64,000 nt of DNA from Akkermansia muciniphila (GTDB taxonomy: Bacteria; Verrucomicrobiota; Verrucomicrobiia; Opitutales; UBA953): the NCBI GenBank assembly GCA_943331445.1, contig CALQLO010000007.1, forward strand, positions 1 through 64,000, written 5' to 3'. A program made the position numbers and the translations under genes. Below the pieces are notes generated by a model. That model was not told the origin of the DNA, did not search any database, and worked only from the letters and a program-made list of their open reading frames with translations. Each line of letters begins with the position of its first letter. The first letter of the stretch is position 1. This document shows, piece by piece, positions 1-8,882 of this stretch.

Positions 1-1527
1 GCCTTCGCGGGTGCCGCAGATCTTGAAGTCCATGTCGCCGTAGTGGTCTTCGGCGCCGATGATGTCGGTCAGTACGCGGTGCTTCACGATCTTACCGGCG
101 GCGTCTTCGGTCACGAGACCGCAGGAGATACCGGCGACCGGGGCCTTGATGGGCACGCCGGCGTCGAGGAGAGCGAGGGTGCCGCCACAGACGGAAGCCA
201 TCGAGGTGGAGCCGTTGGACTCCATGATCTCGGAGACGAGACGGATGGAGTACGGGAAGTCCTGTTCGGAAGGCAGGACGGAGAGCAGCGAGCGCTCGGC
301 GAGGTTACCGTGGCCGGTTTCACGGCGGGAGGTCATGCCGAAACGGCCGGTCTCACCCACCGAGAAGGGCGGGAAGTTGTAGTGCAGGAGGAACGAGCGC
401 TTGCTCGGGCCGCCGGTGATGGCGTCGACTTCCTGGGCATCCTTGGAGGTGCCGAGGGTCGCGAGGACGAGACCCTGGGTTTCGCCGCGCTGGAAGAGCG
501 AGGAACCATGGACGCGGGGAAGCACGTCGACTTCACAGGAGATCGCACGGAGATCCAGCGGCTTGCGGCCGTCGGCACGTTCGCCGCTCTGGATGATGGC
601 GTTGCGGTAGACCTTTTCCTGGAGCTTCTCGAAAGCCATCTTGATTTGGCGAGAGTCGAAGACGTCGCCGAGTTCAGCCTTACAGGCAGCCTTAGCCTTT
701 TCGACCACGGCCTTAACGGCATCACCACGTTCCTTCTTGGAAGCGAGGAAGATGGCCTTCTTGAGCTGTTCGCCTTCACCGGCGACACGTTCGCAGATGG
801 CGAGGGCCTTAGGTTCACAGACCACGAGCGGGAAGACGCGCTTGGTCTTGGAGTACATTGCGGCGAGCTTGCGCTGAGCGGCGATGATTGGCTGGATCGC
901 CTTCTGAGCGTACTCGAGGGCGGCGATAAAGTCGGCTTCCGGCAGCTGGTCGGCCGAACCTTCGATCATCATCATGTCGCTTTCGTTGCCGACATAGATG
1001 AGGTCCAAGTCGGACTCATACTGCTGTTCGTGGGTCGGGTTGACGACGAACTGGCCGGCGACGCGGCCGAGGCGGATACCCGCGATCGGACCGTTCCACG
1101 GGATGTCGGAGCAAAGGAGAGCGGCGGAAGCGCCGTTCACCATGAGCACGTCGGAGTCGTTGATTTGGTCAGCCGAGAGGAGGAGGCCGATCACCTGGAC
1201 TTCATTGAGGAAGCCTTCAGGGAAGAGCGGGCGGAGGGGACGATCGCAAAGGCGCGAGGTCAGGATTTCCTTATCGGAAGGCTTACCTTCGCGACGGAAG
1301 TAACCACCCGGGAAGCGTCCGGCGGCGGCAAACTTCTCGCGGTAGTCGACGGTCAGGGGGAAGAAGTCCTGGTCAGGAGAGCGTAGGTCTTCGGCGGCGG
1401 TAGCCGAGACGAAGAGCGTCGTTTCTCCCTTGCTGATGGTGACGGCGCCGTTGGCGAGGCGGGCGATGGAGCCGGTGTTGATCGTGATACCGAGTTCTTC
1501 GATGGTCACGGAGTGTTTCTGTTTCAT
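1..1527 (-). CDS. pnp: Polyribonucleotide nucleotidyltransferase (PNPase), 3' end cut by window
   Basis: PNPase degrades RNA 3'-to-5' by phosphorolysis and forms a trimeric ring in the degradosome. The first 509 codons are in the window; the reading frame is open to base 1, so the second core domain end, KH and S1 domains lie outside. The N-terminus [13 protein letters not shown], the [11 protein letters not shown] segment, the [12 protein letters not shown]-like region and the end [11 protein letters not shown] match both RNase PH-like core domains. The ATG at 1525-1527 follows a leader (CAAAACACACC) with no Shine-Dalgarno sequence. It lies downstream of rpsO, the classic rpsO-pnp order, separated by a hairpin terminator. 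Function is very secure; only completeness is unknown. Confidence 0.97.
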   Translation of the reverse strand, partial: MKQKHSVTIEELGITINTGSIARLANGAVTISKGETTLFVSATAAEDLRSPDQDFFPLTVDYREKFAAAGRFPGGYFRREGKPSDKEILTSRLCDRPLRPLFPEGFLNEVQVIGLLLSADQINDSDVLMVNGASAALLCSDIPWNGPIAGIRLGRVAGQFVVNPTHEQQYESDLDLIYVGNESDMMMIEGSADQLPEADFIAALEYAQKAIQPIIAAQRKLAAMYSKTKRVFPLVVCEPKALAICERVAGEGEQLKKAIFLASKKERGDAVKAVVEKAKAACKAELGDVFDSRQIKMAFEKLQEKVYRNAIIQSGERADGRKPLDLRAISCEVDVLPRVHGSSLFQRGETQGLVLATLGTSKDAQEVDAITGGPSKRSFLLHYNFPPFSVGETGRFGMTSRRETGHGNLAERSLLSVLPSEQDFPYSIRLVSEIMESNGSTSMASVCGGTLALLDAGVPIKAPVAGISCGLVTEDAAGKIVKHRVLTDIIGAEDHYGDMDFKICGTREG

Positions 1528-1596
1528 GGTGTGTTTTGCTTGTTGTGCGTTGTGTCAGGCGGAATTGCCCGACGGGTTTGTTTGGGTGGGTGGGTG

Positions 1597-1627
1597 AAAA
1601 ACGGACGTCCCAGCCTAGGCTGGGACG
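1597..1627 (-). terminator. Intrinsic terminator between rpsO and pnp
   Basis: Bases 1606-1627 form a perfect 22-base palindrome (11-bp stem, centre CCTAGG). On the minus strand it is followed within four bases by TTTTT. It would end or attenuate rpsO transcripts before pnp. Such processing hairpins between rpsO and pnp are known in other bacteria; whether it also serves as an RNase site is inference. Confidence 0.75.
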
Positions 1628-1658
1628 CGTGGTGAACAGATGCGCCCGCAGGCGCCGT

Positions 1659-1919
1659 TCACTTGCGAAGATTGAGTTTGGCGAGGAGCGCGTTATAGCG
1701 GTCCAAGTCGCTCGACTTCAGGTAGGCGAGGAGCTTGCGACGACGATTCGTCAGCATGATCAGGCCGCGACGGGAGTGGAAATCCTTGCGGTGGGTGCGC
1801 AGGTGCTCGGTCAGGTGAGTGACGCGGGCGGTAATCAGGGCGACTTGGACTTCGGGCGAGCCGGTGTCCTTAGCGTCCTGCTGGTGCTTCTTGATGACTT
1901 CAGACTTATTGACTGACAT
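1659..1919 (-). CDS. rpsO: 30S ribosomal protein S15
   Basis: S15 binds 16S rRNA in the central domain and nucleates assembly of the small-subunit platform. The 86-residue product is close to the usual 88-89. It carries the family features [13 protein letters not shown] near the start, the HxxDxxSRRGL motif ([11 protein letters not shown]) and a C-terminal [11 protein letters not shown] helix. The ATG is preceded by ACTAACCACCACC, which contains no purine-rich ribosome-binding site. In many bacteria S15 represses its own mRNA through a leader structure; the 244 bases upstream could hold one but I could not recognise a specific fold. The first gene of the rpsO-pnp unit. Confidence 0.97.
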   Translation of the reverse strand: MSVNKSEVIKKHQQDAKDTGSPEVQVALITARVTHLTEHLRTHRKDFHSRRGLIMLTNRRRKLLAYLKSSDLDRYNALLAKLNLRK

Positions 1920-2163
1920 GGTGGTGGTTAGTTTTGGTTTTTGATGGCCGACTTGGGAGAGATTCCCGAAAGCCCCGCCGTTTGGCCGGACTATCCGTCT
2001 GGAATAGGCTTTCGCCTACCGACCAGCGTGAGAAGGGCTCCGCCCCTCTCCCTAACGAAGATAACCAAGGGAAATGACAGTCGACCCCTGGCTTAGCAAG
2101 AAGGAACTACCCCCTAAAGGACGAGGTATTCGCCCGTTTTCCGTCAGCCGTAGACCAGGGGGT

Positions 2164-2553
2164 CTAGTTGGGTAAATCGAGCCAATAGACGTCCGCATCA
2201 TTCCGACCAATACCCGGAAAATGCCACCCTCTCGGCTCGGGAATGATCTCCGAGAGATCGAAGACCCTCACGGATTTAGGCATTGGCGCAAAATAGAGGG
2301 TAAACTGATGCACCCGTCCCGGTGGCACCGGCATCCATTCGGGATACGGTGAGATGTTCTCAAACCCGACCAGCGCGCTCGTGTGTGCAGAATCGCGATC
2401 AAGGAGAAAGGTGCTCGGCCAGATTCTCAGACTGTGAGAATAATGAGGGGCGCAACGCACGTGAACGACCACCGGGTCGAGTGGCTTTGCTTCTGGAACG
2501 ACTGAGGCGACTGGCATCAGCTTAGGCCGCTGCGTGTTCACTCCATGACTCAT
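2164..2553 (-). CDS. Hypothetical protein, 129 aa, unknown
   Basis: I do not recognise this protein. Residues 1-20 (MSHGVNTQRPKLMPV...) lead into a beta-rich region with FTLYFAPMPKSVRVFDLSE and a tryptophan-containing end (GWHFPGIGRNDADVYWLDL), suggesting a small folded domain. The frame is open further upstream to 2982 but that part lies antisense to yhbY; I chose the ATG at 2551-2553. A hydrophobic stretch just before this ATG (RYLPPLVVLDGLGIVAVM) hints that a GTG or TTG start could add a signal or anchor segment. The stop codon lies in a small inverted repeat (2151-2166). It is divergent from yhbY. Confidence 0.5.
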   Translation of the reverse strand: MSHGVNTQRPKLMPVASVVPEAKPLDPVVVHVRCAPHYSHSLRIWPSTFLLDRDSAHTSALVGFENISPYPEWMPVPPGRVHQFTLYFAPMPKSVRVFDLSEIIPEPRGWHFPGIGRNDADVYWLDLPN

Positions 2554-2649
2554 CACCGCCACTATGCCTAGACCATCTAGAACCACAAGGGGGGGCAGGT
2601 AGCGGATTAGCCCGTTGACTCCCCTGCCCTGCAAAAGCGAAATGGGGGC

Positions 2650-2949
2650 ATGGAATCTGGCTCTGACGACAAACCCCGCCTCACTGGCGCCGAACGCGGC
2701 AAACTGCGAAGCCTCGCCCAGACGCTCGACCCAAAGGTATTCGTCGGCAAGGTGGGCATCAACGCCGGCATCGCCAACCTGCTCGAAGAGGCCTTCCGTA
2801 ATGCCGATCTGGTTAAAGTACGCTTTACCGCGGAACGGGAAGCGATGGATACCCAGGCTCAGGAACTGGCTAAGCTTACCGAGAGCGAAGTCATCGGCTC
2901 CGTCGGTCGTACGGCCACCTTCTTCAAACTGGGCGCCGACCCGGAATAA
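2650..2949 (+). CDS. yhbY: YhbY/CRS1-CRM domain RNA-binding protein
   Basis: A 99-residue stand-alone CRM domain. This family binds RNA and associates with pre-50S ribosomal particles; in plants the same domain acts in intron splicing. Visible hallmarks are LTGAERGKLRSLAQ near residue 11, the VFVGKVGINAGI stretch corresponding to the conserved GxxG loop, and an ELAKLTESEVIGSVGRTATFF C-terminal strand-helix. Length is typical (about 97). It ends three bases before the GTG of the prenyl synthase gene, so the two are probably co-transcribed. The divergent unknown gene begins about 95 bases upstream. Confidence 0.9.
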   Translation: MESGSDDKPRLTGAERGKLRSLAQTLDPKVFVGKVGINAGIANLLEEAFRNADLVKVRFTAEREAMDTQAQELAKLTESEVIGSVGRTATFFKLGADPE

Positions 2950-2952
2950 GCC

Positions 2953-3840
2953 GTGGACGCGAAGCTGTTCCAGTCCAGGCACGAGGCCTTGGTGCAGCAG
3001 GCCGAAAACGCCCTTCGCGATCTCACCCCCCTTGCTGATGCGCGCCCTGCCCGCCTACACGCGGCCATACGCTATTCACTGGACGCTGGAGGCAAAAGAC
3101 TCCGACCCGTGCTCTGCCTCGCTTCCGCCGCGGCCTTCTCGCCCAGCGCCGATGCCCGTTATGCGGCCACCGCCCTCGAGTGCATCCACACTTACTCGCT
3201 GATTCATGACGACCTGCCGTGCATGGATAATTCGGACCTGCGCCGCGGACGCCCATCCTGTCATAAAGCCTTTGACGAAGCCACGGCCCTACTCGCCGGC
3301 GATGCGCTGCAACCACTGGCCTTTGAATTAATCGCCACCGGCTACGCGGCTAATCCCGCTCTCGCTACCGACCTCGTGCGCGAACTCGCCGTCACGGCGG
3401 GCTCCACCCTGCTCGTCGGTGGACAAACCGAAGACATGGGTGGCCTGGCCGCCGGTCCCAGCACTGATCGCCTCGAATATATTCTGCTCGGCAAGACCGC
3501 CGCGATGCTCAGCGCTTCTTTCGCGATGGGCGCACTCGTCGGCGGAGCCAGCCCTGCCGACGTAGAACGATTCCGCCAAGCCGGCCGGGCCGCTGGTATC
3601 GCCTTCCAGCTGGTGGACGACGAGCTCGACCTGACGGCGGATGCCACCCAACTCGGGAAGCCCGTGGGCGCCGATGTGCAGAATGGAAAAATGACTTACG
3701 CGAGCCTCCATGGCCTCGCCGCTGGCCGCCAACGGATTGATGCGCTCACGGCGGAAGCAATCACCCACCTGCGAGCGAGCCAAAGTGACAGCGAATTCCT
3801 GATCGAGTTAGTGACCCGGATGGCCGGACGCCGGAACTGA
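2953..3840 (+). CDS. ispA: Short-chain polyprenyl diphosphate synthase (farnesyl diphosphate synthase-like)
   Basis: Condenses isopentenyl diphosphate with allylic diphosphates to make C15 (possibly C20) precursors of quinones and undecaprenyl phosphate. The 295-residue protein has GGKRLRP near 47, the first Asp-rich motif DDLPCMD at 86-92 and the second DDELD at 222-226. A Tyr sits five residues before the first motif (YSLIHDD) and the motif has the two-residue insertion, the pattern of bacterial type II farnesyl synthases; chain length is therefore inferred as C15. The start is a GTG at 2953, three bases after the yhbY stop. The gene is convergent with the DUF983 gene, which ends at the next base. 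Confidence 0.92.
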   Translation: MDAKLFQSRHEALVQQAENALRDLTPLADARPARLHAAIRYSLDAGGKRLRPVLCLASAAAFSPSADARYAATALECIHTYSLIHDDLPCMDNSDLRRGRPSCHKAFDEATALLAGDALQPLAFELIATGYAANPALATDLVRELAVTAGSTLLVGGQTEDMGGLAAGPSTDRLEYILLGKTAAMLSASFAMGALVGGASPADVERFRQAGRAAGIAFQLVDDELDLTADATQLGKPVGADVQNGKMTYASLHGLAAGRQRIDALTAEAITHLRASQSDSEFLIELVTRMAGRRN

Positions 3841-4245
3841 TCAATCGTCAAGGCGCCGTCCGCCGGATGGTAATTGGTCCGGCAAGAAGGCGTAATACGT
3901 GCCAACCCATAGGCGCCACGCCAACGCATGAATAAGGGGCGGCACGAGAAAAATCGCCAATACGGCAAGACGGACCATCGTGTCGCGATCGAGCCACTCG
4001 AACCGATAGCCCAACAGCATCAACGGCAACACACCGAAAGCCGTAAGGCCGTAATTCCAAACAATCGCGCCGAGAAAGAAACCTTCCTTACGTCGCAGCA
4101 CCAAGCCGCAAGCCGGGCACGAGGCCGGGGTATTCCAGAGGCGGGCAAAAAAACCGGTCCGATCATCAGCCCCGCGGACACGGGCGCCGCAATCGGGACA
4201 ACACCCGCGGGCGGATTTCCAAAAGATATCGGAACGAAACTGCAC
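3841..4245 (-). CDS. DUF983-type zinc-ribbon membrane protein
   Basis: A 134-residue protein whose N-terminus holds two CxxC knuckles, CPDCG (about residues 16-20) and CPACG (about 43-47), predicted to bind one zinc. Two hydrophobic segments follow (around LGAIVWNYGLTAFGVLPLMLLG and LAVLAIFLVPPLIHALAW), so it should be an inner-membrane protein with the ribbon in the cytoplasm. This arrangement matches DUF983 proteins, whose biochemical role is unknown. It ends tail-to-tail against the prenyl synthase gene with no intergenic space, and has its own start about 40 bases from the tsf terminator. Confidence 0.75.
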   Translation of the reverse strand: MQFRSDIFWKSARGCCPDCGARVRGADDRTGFFARLWNTPASCPACGLVLRRKEGFFLGAIVWNYGLTAFGVLPLMLLGYRFEWLDRDTMVRLAVLAIFLVPPLIHALAWRLWVGTYYAFLPDQLPSGGRRLDD

Positions 4246-4274
4246 CCAGACAGACTATCCCGCTGGGCGGTTAT

Positions 4275-4312
4275 GTAAAGCAAAGGGCCGGCTTCCTCGC
4301 GGAGCCGGCCCT
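4275..4312 (-). terminator. Intrinsic terminator of rpsB-tsf
   Basis: A 10-bp perfect stem, AGGGCCGGCT at 4284-4293 with AGCCGGCCCT at 4303-4312, has a nine-base loop. On the minus strand it is followed by TTTGCTTT, giving a U-rich tail directly after tsf. There is no T-run on the plus strand. Confidence 0.8.
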
Positions 4313-4336
4313 GTTAAGCCATTTCAGGACTGAAGC

Positions 4337-5377
4337 TTACTCGGCATCGGTCTCACCCACCTGGAAGCGGGCAAAACGAACGATGGAGACTTCTTCGCCG
4401 ACCTTGCCCTTAGCGGCGGCAAGGAGCTGGAGAATCTTCTGCTCAGGGTCACGGAAGTAAGCCTGCTCAAGCAGACAGGCATCCGCGAAGAACTTGTCGA
4501 CGCGGCCGGCGACGATTTTTTCCATGTTCGCAATCTGGCCCTTCTTGCGGGATTCGGCAGCGATGATCTGCTTCTCGCCAACGACGATACGCTTCTCGAG
4601 TTCGGCAATCGCTTCGGCGTCATTCGCAGCCTTCTGCTCAACGAGCTGGCCCTTATAGTCCTCAACGATGCGCTTGGCTTCGTCGATGGCCTTATCGGCC
4701 TCAGATTTGGTGAACTCGGAGGCGATTTCGCGTTCTTTTGCGACGACATCAGCGGAGACATCTTCGCGACGGACGAAACGGGCATTGTTCGCGACGACCT
4801 GCATGGCGAGCTGGCGAGCCAGTTCAGCTACTTCAGGATTCGCGGCCGCACCCTGCGTCTGGAGACCCAGCTCAAGGAGGACAGCAATCTTGGCACCCGT
4901 GTGCACATAAGCCGAAACGCGGCCCACGCCGGTAGCTTCAAACTTCAACACGCGAGAAACCTTAAGGTTCTCACCGATCTTCAGGACCTGATCGTTGAGG
5001 TAATCATTCACCTTGCGCGACTTATCGGCATGGTACGGTTGCTCAAGGAGACCCGTGGCACCATTGGCCGAGGCCTGACCGACGAGTTCCTTAGCGAGAG
5101 CAATGAAGTTCTCGTTCTTGGCGACGAAGTCGGTTTCGCAATTGAGCTCGAGGAGTGTGGCCGCACGACCATCCGCCGCGACCTGGACCGCGAGGATACC
5201 CTCGCTGGCCTTGCGATCGGCTTTCTTGTTGCGCGTGGCGACACCTTTGATGCGGAGAATCTCAACGGCCTTCTCCATGTCGCCGTTGGACTCGGTGAGG
5301 GCCTTCTTGCAGTCCATCAAACCCGCACCGGTTCGCTGGCGCAGATCGTTGACCGTCTGAGCGGTGATAGCGGACAT
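4337..5377 (-). CDS. tsf: Elongation factor Ts
   Basis: EF-Ts exchanges GDP for GTP on EF-Tu. The start is the ATG at 5375-5377 (MSAITAQTVNDLRQRTGAG); the frame is open further upstream into rpsB but that extension has no family similarity. The product has 346 residues against about 280-310 usual. Key parts: the N-terminal UBA-like domain with GLMDCKKALTE, the EF-Tu-contacting CETDFVAKN (80-88), and a C-terminal KIVAGRVDKFF..CLLEQ module (288-305). Between KEREIA (215-220) and KIVAGR there is a lysine/glutamate-rich, alanine-rich helix-forming stretch that is longer than in common EF-Ts. Seven bases separate it from rpsB. Confidence 0.97.
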   Translation of the reverse strand: MSAITAQTVNDLRQRTGAGLMDCKKALTESNGDMEKAVEILRIKGVATRNKKADRKASEGILAVQVAADGRAATLLELNCETDFVAKNENFIALAKELVGQASANGATGLLEQPYHADKSRKVNDYLNDQVLKIGENLKVSRVLKFEATGVGRVSAYVHTGAKIAVLLELGLQTQGAAANPEVAELARQLAMQVVANNARFVRREDVSADVVAKEREIASEFTKSEADKAIDEAKRIVEDYKGQLVEQKAANDAEAIAELEKRIVVGEKQIIAAESRKKGQIANMEKIVAGRVDKFFADACLLEQAYFRDPEQKILQLLAAAKGKVGEEVSIVRFARFQVGETDAE

Positions 5378-5384
5378 GGCTTGA

Positions 5385-6242
5385 TTACTTGGACTTACGA
5401 GGGCTGGGGCGCTTGGCAGGAGCGGCACCTTCCACGACTTCAGGAACTTCGTTGGCGATCTTCATCGCGTCATCGGAGATGTTCACTTCGGGCTGGATGG
5501 ACTCGGAGGAATCCTGACGGGAAACCACGGTGACCGTCTTGCGATCCTGGGTCACAGCCTTGCGGCGAGCGAGACCCGTCTGGACGGCCTGAGTCAGGAC
5601 TTCGACGATGAGGCGAATCGACTTCGCGGCGTCATCATTGCCCGGGACCGGGAACTTAAGGAGGGTCGGGTCGGAATTAGAGTCGCAGAGACCAATCACC
5701 GGAATACCCAGGCGAACGGCTTCATTGACGGCAATTTCTTCCAGCTTGGTGTCGACGACGATCATCGCAGCAGGCAGTTCGCGATATTCGAGGAGGCCCT
5801 CGAAGTTGCGCTGCATACGAGACATCTCGCGCTTCACCGCAGCCGCTTCCTTCTTGTGCATCTTGGCGAGGGAACCGTCCTGCTCCATGCGGAGGTAGGT
5901 GCGATACTTATCAAGCGAGCGCTTGATGGTAGCGAAGTTGGTGAGCGTACCGCCGAGCCAGCGATTCACGGCGAAGGGCATGCCAGTCGACTTTGCAGCC
6001 TGACGGACAACTTCCTGGGCCTGCGGCTTCGTGGCGACGAAGAGCACTTCCTTGCCCTTGGCGGAGGCATCCTCAATGAAGGCGGCAGCGGCAACGAGGC
6101 ACGCGTGCGTCTTCTCAAGGTCGATAATCGAAACACCGTTGCGGTGATCGAAGATGTACGGACGGCTGCGGGGGTTCCAGCGACGAGTTTGGTGTCCGAA
6201 GTGGACGCCGGCATCGAGGAGATCTTTGACTGTGATGTTCAT
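5385..6242 (-). CDS. rpsB: 30S ribosomal protein S2
   Basis: S2 joins the small subunit late and helps recruit S1. The 285-residue protein begins MNITVKDLLDAGVHFGHQTRRWNP, shows the VDTKLEEIAVNEA and GLCDSNSDP signatures, and ends with a basic Pro/Lys-rich tail (KRPSPRKSK) that extends past the usual domain. The leader just before the ATG (GAGCCAAATACC) has no close Shine-Dalgarno sequence. rpsB and tsf form the standard two-gene operon closed by the terminator at 4275-4312. The 222 bases between this start and waaA hold divergent promoters that I cannot place with confidence. Confidence 0.98.
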   Translation of the reverse strand: MNITVKDLLDAGVHFGHQTRRWNPRSRPYIFDHRNGVSIIDLEKTHACLVAAAAFIEDASAKGKEVLFVATKPQAQEVVRQAAKSTGMPFAVNRWLGGTLTNFATIKRSLDKYRTYLRMEQDGSLAKMHKKEAAAVKREMSRMQRNFEGLLEYRELPAAMIVVDTKLEEIAVNEAVRLGIPVIGLCDSNSDPTLLKFPVPGNDDAAKSIRLIVEVLTQAVQTGLARRKAVTQDRKTVTVVSRQDSSESIQPEVNISDDAMKIANEVPEVVEGAAPAKRPSPRKSK

Positions 6243-6464
6243 GGTATTTGGCTCCGTATCCCGATTCCTGCCGAAGGAGGGGACATTGGATCTGTGTATT
6301 GACTAGTTTTTTGGTTTTATGTCCGAAGCAATCGGCGGTCGCTTCAAACGGTGGAAAGTGGGTTCAAACACCCCTAACCGCTCGGTGCAAGCGGGAAAAT
6401 CGACCCAAAGCCCCTGCTTTGGAACTGACAGGGCCAGCGGGGATGGCACTTTCGCCCTATCCTG

Positions 6465-7745
6465 ATGTCCTGGGCCTACCGGATTCTCTTCCCACTGCTG
6501 CTTATCCCAGCCCTCCCTTACTATGTCTGGAGGATGCTGCGCCGGGGTGGCTACGGCACTGGTTTCAGCCAAAGATTGGGGTTTTTTCCGAAATTACCAC
6601 CGAAGACCCCAGGGAAGCGCCGAGTCTGGATTCAGGCCGTCTCGGTCGGTGAAATCGAGGCCATCGGCCCATTTCTGAAGGCACTGCAACAGTCCGGCAA
6701 GGCGGAGATCATCCTGACGACTACGACCAGCACCGGCTACCGGCTCGCCCTCGAACGCTACCTCACCGTGGCGGACCGGATCGGCATCTTCCCCACCGAC
6801 CTCTGGCCGTGCAGCGCCCTAGCTTGGCGACGGATTCAACCTGACCAGATCATCTTGGTCGAAGGTGAACTCTGGCCCGAACACCTCGCCCAAGCCCGTG
6901 CCCGCGGCGTGCCTGCCTTACTTATCAACGGGCGCATCTCCGATAAATCTTTTGCGCGGCATCAGCGCTTCCCGCGCATTTCCACTTATCTACTCAGCCA
7001 CTTCCAATCCATCGGAGCCGGAAGCGAAGAGGACTATCGTCGCTTCCGGACTTTGGGCGCGTCGCCAGTACTCACGGGTAATCTTAAGTTCGACGTGGCG
7101 GGCGATGCTCCGATGTCCGCCGCCGAGCGGGCTCAACTCCGTCGCGAGCTCGGCTTCGGTGAAAATCCCCAAACCTTAGTGATCCTCGGCTCCTCGACTT
7201 GGAAGGGCGAAGAGACCCAGCTCATCCGCATCGTCCGCGGGCTCCGCGCAGCCCAACTTGACGTACGCTTACTTCTCGTCCCGCGCCACTCCGAGCGCCG
7301 AAACGAAGTGGCCACCGAAGCCAGCGCCAGCGACCTGGCGTGGCATCAGCGCTCCACCGGAGGAGCGAGCGCCCCCGCCGACACCATTATCCACCTGGCC
7401 GACACCACGGGCGAGCTCCGGCGACTCACCCGGGCGGCAGATATCGCCTTCTGCGGCAAGAGCCTCCCTCCGCACGAAGGTGGCCAGACCCCGATTGAGT
7501 GCGCGGCCGCGGGCGTGGCGATGGTCTATGGACCGAAGATGACCAACTTCCGCGACATCTGCCGAGGACTCGAACAAACACAGGCGGCCTTTCGCGTCGA
7601 AAACGCAGAGCAACTGGAAGTACGCATCGCCCAACTTTGTTCCGATGGACGCCGACGTACCGAGGTCGGACAGAACGGCGCCTCCTGGCATCAAGGAAAC
7701 CGCGGAGCGACAGAGCGTACCCTCGCCCTTGTCTTAGCCCACTAA
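6465..7745 (+). CDS. waaA: 3-deoxy-D-manno-octulosonic acid (Kdo) transferase
   Basis: GT30 glycosyltransferase that adds Kdo from CMP-Kdo to lipid A precursor at the inner membrane. The 426-residue protein starts with a membrane anchor (residues 6-20, ILFPLLLIPALPYYV), followed by QAVSVGEIEA, where Glu63 matches the catalytic base of the family. Further hallmarks are TTTTSTGY, FPTDLWP, the VEGELWPE stretch, INGRISDKS and the C-terminal domain GNLKFD and PHEGGQTPIECAA. Its presence indicates an LPS-bearing outer membrane. It is convergent with trpD, whose stop codon begins at the next base. Confidence 0.95.
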   Translation: MSWAYRILFPLLLIPALPYYVWRMLRRGGYGTGFSQRLGFFPKLPPKTPGKRRVWIQAVSVGEIEAIGPFLKALQQSGKAEIILTTTTSTGYRLALERYLTVADRIGIFPTDLWPCSALAWRRIQPDQIILVEGELWPEHLAQARARGVPALLINGRISDKSFARHQRFPRISTYLLSHFQSIGAGSEEDYRRFRTLGASPVLTGNLKFDVAGDAPMSAAERAQLRRELGFGENPQTLVILGSSTWKGEETQLIRIVRGLRAAQLDVRLLLVPRHSERRNEVATEASASDLAWHQRSTGGASAPADTIIHLADTTGELRRLTRAADIAFCGKSLPPHEGGQTPIECAAAGVAMVYGPKMTNFRDICRGLEQTQAAFRVENAEQLEVRIAQLCSDGRRRTEVGQNGASWHQGNRGATERTLALVLAH

Positions 7746-8792
7746 TTACGCCACCCGATAGGCTTCGCGCAATCGGCGAGCCTCGTCGCGCAAGGCGCCA
7801 TTGAGGATAATTGAGCGAGCAAGGGTCGCCCCCTCGGAGGGGTCTTTCGATTTACCCGCGACCCAAAGAGCTGCACCGGCACTAAGACAAAGCGTGTCCA
7901 TCAAACCCTCGGAGACGGCGCCCACCAGCAAGTCGCTGAACATCGCGATATTTTCTTCCGGCGAACCTCCGCGCAAATCGGCCACCGTGCAGGCCGTGAA
8001 GCCAAAATCGCCTGGCAACCAAACGGCATCGACCGAGGCGAGCTCACCGCAACCGCGCACGCGCACCTCACCCGTCGTCGTGATTTCATCCATACCGCCG
8101 CCGGCCCGCGAATGGGTGACCAAACCGCGCCGAACCCCGAGTTTAGTTAAGGTCGCCGCCAAAGGTTCAACCCAGCGTTCATCATAAACGCCAACGACCA
8201 TATAGGCAGGACGCGCGGGGTTGATTAGGGGCCCGAGGACATTAAAGACGGTCTTCGTCCCACTCTCAGCGATCTTCTTACGCACCCCGAGCACAGCCTT
8301 AAAGGCCGGATGAAAAGCCGGGGCGTAGAGATAACAAAAGCCCGCCTCGGACATCGCCTTCAACAACTGGGCATCGGTCGCCTCGAGGGTCACCCCGAGC
8401 CCGGCGAGAAAATCTGCGCTTCCAGATTTAGAAGTGACCGAGCGATTGCCATGCTTGAGTACAGGTACGCCCGCAGCGGCCACAATCAGTGAGCTAGCCG
8501 AAGAGATATTAAAACTGCCCGAGCGATCGCCCCCCGTGCCCACGATATCAATCCCGCGGGCCGGCCATGCGCCGAAATCAACCCGACGAGCCAAGTCGCG
8601 GTACGTCTGCGCAAAGCCCGTCACCTCCGCGGCCGTCTCGCCCTTACGGGACAGGGCGAGCAGAAAGGCTTCCTTTTCCGCATCAGAAATCCCGGCATCA
8701 ACCATGGCCAAGGCACTCGCCGTCGCCTCCGCGGGACTGAGATCACGTCCTGCCGCGATAGCGGCGGTCAGAGCAGAGAGGTCCAAAGCCAT
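7746..8792 (-). CDS. trpD: Anthranilate phosphoribosyltransferase
   Basis: Second committed step of tryptophan synthesis: transfers phosphoribosyl from PRPP to anthranilate. The 348-residue protein contains the PRPP and metal-binding motif GTGGDRSGSFN (85-95), KHGNRSVTSKSGSAD (113-127) and the second-metal region GGGMDE. The length is typical for the stand-alone enzyme, without a fused TrpG amidotransferase. No other trp gene is adjacent; the nearest aromatic pathway genes are aroG at 17.8 kb and aroK at 21.6 kb. It ends against waaA and is divergent from the unknown gene at 8883. Confidence 0.95.
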   Translation of the reverse strand: MALDLSALTAAIAAGRDLSPAEATASALAMVDAGISDAEKEAFLLALSRKGETAAEVTGFAQTYRDLARRVDFGAWPARGIDIVGTGGDRSGSFNISSASSLIVAAAGVPVLKHGNRSVTSKSGSADFLAGLGVTLEATDAQLLKAMSEAGFCYLYAPAFHPAFKAVLGVRKKIAESGTKTVFNVLGPLINPARPAYMVVGVYDERWVEPLAATLTKLGVRRGLVTHSRAGGGMDEITTTGEVRVRGCGELASVDAVWLPGDFGFTACTVADLRGGSPEENIAMFSDLLVGAVSEGLMDTLCLSAGAALWVAGKSKDPSEGATLARSIILNGALRDEARRLREAYRVA

Positions 8793-8882
8793 GGCGGATT
8801 AGCCACGGACGAGGCGACGGGGACAAGGCATTTTCGCCACAACGGGTTTGCAACCAGCGGAAACCCCCTAAAGATACCACCC

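Noticed and set aside
43-1386. 447-codon open frame on the plus strand
   Set aside because: Antisense to pnp, which is unmistakable; its translation has no family features.
2151-2166. TAGACC/GGTCTA hairpin as a terminator
   Set aside because: It overlaps the stop codon and has no U-run.
2554-2982. N-terminal extension of the 2164 gene to a 272-residue protein
   Set aside because: It lies antisense to yhbY and ispA starts; only the part downstream of 2553 looks independent.
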